Assembly (NCBI GenBank): GCA_963773105.1
Contig: CAVZAA010000009.1
Location: 248,001 to 312,000 of the forward strand
Direction: 5' to 3'
DNA length: 64,000 nucleotides
From: Trebonia sp963773105
GTDB lineage: Bacteria; Actinomycetota; Actinomycetes; Streptosporangiales; Streptosporangiaceae
Position numbers and translations under genes: made by a program. Under the pieces are notes generated by a model. That model made no database searches. It saw only the letters and a program-made list of their open reading frames with translations, and was not told the DNA's origin. Within the stretch, counting starts at the first letter, position 1. Each line of letters starts with the position of its first letter. Shown here one piece after another: positions 61,293-64,000 of the stretch.

Positions 61293-61780
61293 CCGGTCAC
61301 TATGAGCGCGTCACGGGACTGGCCGAGATGTTCGCGCGGGTCGGACAGCTGGCGCTCAAAACCCTCGTCTTCGACATCGAGCCGCTGGTCGCGCCGTGGA
61401 ACAGCGGCCAGCAGGCCCTCGACCGCGGCGTCGCGGAGATTCTCAGCCAGGCCGAGCGGGTCCCGTCGGTGCGCGCGGTGGTCTTCTCGACCAACTCCGA
61501 CCGCCGGCCCACGGTCATCCCGGCCGCCTCCGGCGGCGTGCGGGTCGAGTACCTGGCCTCGGCGGCCAAGCCGCTGCGGATCGAGGCGTACCGCGACCTG
61601 CCCCGGCCGGGCGCGGTGATCGGCGACCAGCTCCCCACCGACGGCATACTCGCCTACCGCCTTGGTTACCTGTTCCTGCACTACGAGCCGCCGCTGGCGG
61701 GGGTGCCGATCGGGCCCAGGCTGATGCACCGCTGGGGGCAGGCGGTCCGTCCGGTCCTGTTCCGACGGCAGCCGCCGTAG
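61289..61780 (+). CDS. YqeG/Gep4-like HAD-superfamily protein with altered nucleophile pair
   Basis: A 163-residue HAD-fold protein resembling YqeG/Gep4-type phosphatases, which dephosphorylate phosphatidylglycerol phosphate in some organisms. Motif 1 reads LVFDIEPLVAPWN, where the family has DxDNTL; the second catalytic Asp is replaced by Glu. The later motif GDQLPTDGILAYRLGYLFL matches the HAD motif IV GDQxxTD. The GTG at 61289 overlaps the kinase stop (GTGA). Whether it still acts as a phosphatase is uncertain. Confidence 0.7.
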   Translation: MTGHYERVTGLAEMFARVGQLALKTLVFDIEPLVAPWNSGQQALDRGVAEILSQAERVPSVRAVVFSTNSDRRPTVIPAASGGVRVEYLASAAKPLRIEAYRDLPRPGAVIGDQLPTDGILAYRLGYLFLHYEPPLAGVPIGPRLMHRWGQAVRPVLFRRQPP

Positions 61781-61787
61781 CCGCCCG

Positions 61788-63239
61788 CTACTGGACGGCG
61801 GCCGAGGCGGTCGGCTGCGGCGAGACCTCGGGGGCAGGATCGGCCTTCCTGAGACGGAAGGCGATGACGAGCAGGAACAGCAGCAGCGCCAGCCCGCCCA
61901 AGATGTAGGCGTTGCCCCAGATGAGCTGGAAGCCGTGCCAGTGGTACTCCGCGTACCAGGGCTGATCGCCGTTGTTCTGGAACACCAGCGGGTTGGTGTT
62001 CTTCTGCAGCCAGAGCAGGCCGAGGGAGAAGTTGCCGAGGTTGCGTACCCGGGTGAAGATCGCATCCGGCCAGGCGTAGTAGATGAAGATCATCCCGGCG
62101 ATCGCCAGCCACAGCCAGCGAGCGACGCCCCTGGCCCCGCGCCGCCACGCATCGATCGCGTAGTGGGCCGCGGCGGCGATCCCAAGCGCGATCCAGACCC
62201 AGTGGTGGTCCCACGAGATCGGCGACACGAGCAGGCCGGTCAGCGCGGTGACCAGGATCGCGGGCACGTGGTAGCCCGCCCGGTCGAGCAGGTAGGCGGC
62301 GCCGATGCCTCCGATGACCGCGAGCACGCAGGCGAGGATCCAGGTGGTCTGGGCGGAGGCGATCGAACCGCTCAGCCGGGTGATGAGCCCGTGCAGCGAC
62401 TGGTCCCCGGCCCAGCCTGCGAACCCGGTCCGGTTGCCGTCGGAGATGACCATGCCGTGCAGCCACCACTTGGACGAGTCGTGCGGCAAGATGATGAACC
62501 CGACCGCGACGGTGCCGAGGAAGCCGCCCACGCACCCCGCCGCCTCCCGCCATTTCCGCGTGACCAGCAGATACGGGATGAAGATGAGCGGCGTGAGCTT
62601 GATCCCGGCCGCGATCCCGGTGGCGACGCCCTTCCACCAGCGGTAGCGGCCGTTCTTGGTGTAGTCCGGCTGGGTCAGGTCCCACATGATCGCGGCCATC
62701 AGGATCAGGTTGATCTGGCCGAGGTAGATAGTCCGCACCACCGGCTGGAGCCAGAAGGTCGCCGCCGCCGCCAGCAGCGTCGCGCCCAGCCGGACCCGCT
62801 GGTCGCGGTAGCCGAGGCCGTAGAACGTGAACCAGAGCGCGGCCGTGAACGTGATCACGTTCACCACCACCGACAGGCTGTACAGCGCCTTCAACGGGAT
62901 GATCGAGATCAGCGCGAACGCGATCGCGGCGAACGGCGTGTAGGTGAACTTCAGCGCCAGCTTGCCGGTGCCGCCCCATTGGTACAGCGGGTCGTAGTAG
63001 TGCGGGTTGTAGTACGGCTGCACGTGCCGGACGATCAGCCCGCCGTCCCAGTAGACCTTGAGGTCCACCTCCTGCAGGGCGCCGTTCTTGCCGATCAGGG
63101 CCGCGTAGACCAGCCAGCTCACGATCACGAGGAAGAAGGCGACAGCACCGGTTCGGACGAGGCGAGTGCCGGGCAGGCCGGCGCCAGCCTTAGGTTTGCC
63201 TTTACTTTTGCCCTGAGCTGTGCTATCGACCGAATTCAC
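61788..63239 (-). CDS. GT87-family polyprenol-dependent glycosyltransferase
   Basis: A 483-residue integral membrane glycosyltransferase (DUF2029/GT87, PimE-like). About ten to eleven membrane helices are visible. The conserved early motif is DLKVYWDGGLIVRHVQPYY with the catalytic-type Asp, then FTYTPFAAIAFALISIIPL, GQINLILMAAIMWDL, GIAAGIKLTPLIFIPYLL and GDQSLHGLITRL. Such enzymes add mannose or arabinose from polyprenyl phosphate outside the membrane, for example to phosphatidylinositol mannosides. The GTG at 63239 follows TATCGT by seven bases, so a leaderless mRNA is possible. It is convergent with the YqeG-like gene. Confidence 0.88.
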   Translation of the reverse strand: MNSVDSTAQGKSKGKPKAGAGLPGTRLVRTGAVAFFLVIVSWLVYAALIGKNGALQEVDLKVYWDGGLIVRHVQPYYNPHYYDPLYQWGGTGKLALKFTYTPFAAIAFALISIIPLKALYSLSVVVNVITFTAALWFTFYGLGYRDQRVRLGATLLAAAATFWLQPVVRTIYLGQINLILMAAIMWDLTQPDYTKNGRYRWWKGVATGIAAGIKLTPLIFIPYLLVTRKWREAAGCVGGFLGTVAVGFIILPHDSSKWWLHGMVISDGNRTGFAGWAGDQSLHGLITRLSGSIASAQTTWILACVLAVIGGIGAAYLLDRAGYHVPAILVTALTGLLVSPISWDHHWVWIALGIAAAAHYAIDAWRRGARGVARWLWLAIAGMIFIYYAWPDAIFTRVRNLGNFSLGLLWLQKNTNPLVFQNNGDQPWYAEYHWHGFQLIWGNAYILGGLALLLFLLVIAFRLRKADPAPEVSPQPTASAAVQ

Positions 63240-63350
63240 AGGGGTAACGATATCGGGTCGGGGGACCGGGCTAGGCGCGCATCACCCGGTCTCGGCCATA
63301 CTGGGAACCATGCCAACCCTGACCGAGGTGCCGACCGAGCCGGAGCGGCC

Positions 63351-64000
63351 ATGAGCGTGGAGAACCTGGTCCACTCCGGGCCGCTGCTGCTCGCCATTCC
63401 GGTCGCCGCGGCGGCGGGCGCGGTCACCTTCCTCTCGCCCGTGCTGCCTGCCGCTGGTCCCCGGCTACCTGGCGTACATCACCGGGATGTCCGGGGCCGA
63501 CGCGAACGCGCGGCGCGGCGACGGCCACGGCGGACGCCGAACTGAGCGCGGGGGAAACCGGAGCGACGGGGGCGGCGGGCGGGGTCACCACCCGCGCCAG
63601 GACCTCGGCCGCCGCGCCCGCTCAGCCGCCCCGGGGCCGCGCGGTCGCGGGGGCGGCGCTGTTCGTCCTCGGCTTCTCGGCCGTGTTCTCGCTGATCGGC
63701 CTGGCGGCGGGCGGGGTCGGGCAGTTGCTGCAGACGCCACGTGGACGGGATCACCCAGGTGCTCGGCGGGGTGACGATCCTGCTCGGCCTGCTGTTCTTC
63801 GGCGCGTTCGACCGGTTCATGTTCGCCGGGCGGATCTTCAAGCCGTCGTTCACCCCGCGGGCCGGCCTGGCGGGCGCGCCGCTGCTCGGGGTCATGTTCG
63901 GGGTCGGCTGGACGCCCTGCATCGGCCCCACGCTGGGCGTGGTGATGACGCTGTCCGCCCAGTCGGGCACGGCCGCCCGCGGCGCGTTCCTCTGCTTCAT
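63351..64000 (+). CDS. CcdA-like cytochrome c biogenesis protein, frameshifted and truncated by window edge
   Basis: The 5' part of a DsbD/CcdA-family membrane protein, which passes reducing power to periplasmic thioredoxins for heme attachment. AAAAGAVTFLSP, LVPGYLAYITGMSG and ALFVLGFSAVFSLIGLAAGG are typical. The frame is broken near 63441-63455, 63500-63515 and 63735; after each +1 correction the family sequence resumes, ending with MFGVGWTPCIGPTLGVVMTL. The canonical SPC Cys near the first break cannot be read cleanly, while the second Cys (WTPCIGPTLG) is intact. ATG 63351 is used. The gene continues past base 64000. Confidence 0.75.

Noticed and set aside
1..64000. CRISPR array, tRNA, rRNA or prophage
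   Set aside because: No regularly spaced repeats, no cloverleaf or rRNA signatures and no phage structural genes were found on either strand.

Overview
The window is chromosomal DNA from a very GC-rich actinomycete, probably a Streptosporangiales-like or Streptomyces-like filamentous actinobacterium. Support comes from the third-position GC of the genes, many GTG/TTG and leaderless starts, whiA next to yvcK-rapZ-uvrC, a GarA-type FHA protein next to an FtsR-like MerR regulator, two S-adenosyl methyltransferases of the DUF574 family, and a secreted Cys/WNG-repeat protein. No rRNA, tRNA, CRISPR array or prophage was seen. Placement below phylum/order level is inference.

Layout. 1-5.2 kb: end of a histidine kinase, then fdhD, moeA and a FdhF/YdeP-type molybdoenzyme, a small molybdenum-enzyme module. 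5.2-10.9 kb: secreted seven-repeat protein, zinc-ribbon protein with a MarR regulator, a membrane protein, and a divergent ROK regulator/MFS pair with a clear operator. 11.4-16.3 kb: the conserved minus-strand run uvrC-rapZ-yvcK-whiA. 16.4-19.6 kb: a lone P450, alanine dehydrogenase and its divergent Lrp/AsnC regulator. 19.7-21.9 kb: a damaged stretch with an acyl-CoA dehydrogenase carrying two frameshifts and fragments of PhnD-like, 2'-5' RNA ligase-like and DinB-like genes. 22.0-27.3 kb: a signalling operon of a histidine kinase, a kinase-like protein lacking the phospho-acceptor His, and a LuxR-type response regulator, followed by a channel of RCK-pore-RCK architecture. 27.3-30.4 kb: a minus-strand extracytoplasmic redox operon (Rieske lipoprotein, ferric-reductase-like flavocytochrome, FMN-binding protein, ApbE flavin transferase).

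30.8-38.0 kb: cupin protein, then gcvP under a glycine riboswitch, and the mycobacterial-like order merR - DUF151 nuclease - ftsR - garA. 38.3-41.4 kb: CDP-alcohol phosphatidyltransferase and a long nucleotidyltransferase/phosphomannomutase-like fusion carrying four +1 shifts. 42-50 kb: IclR and TetR regulators, a protein of unknown family, a MOSC protein, a divergent HxlR/DHA2-MFS pair and an ABC-F protein. 50-56.4 kb: phosphotriesterase-like hydrolase, two DUF574 methyltransferases, and a fadJ-like/thiolase beta-oxidation pair. 56.4-64 kb: a PolX relative lacking its polymerase palm, an IS607 remnant, a membrane protein, a diacylglycerol-kinase-like/YqeG-like pair, a GT87 glycosyltransferase and the start of a CcdA-like gene.

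The strongest unexplained signal is a 16-17 bp AT-rich word (CGCTTCTTGCTGTTATC) that occurs six times, always on the same strand, outside genes and mostly at gene 3' ends. Other items worth a second look are long perfect hairpins between convergent genes, the IS607 deletion derivative that keeps the TnpB C-terminal RuvC half plus a foldable 3' end, the palm-less PolX, a two-sensor operon, the ApbE/FMN/Rieske redox operon, and clusters of single-base frameshifts that look more like sequence errors than decay.
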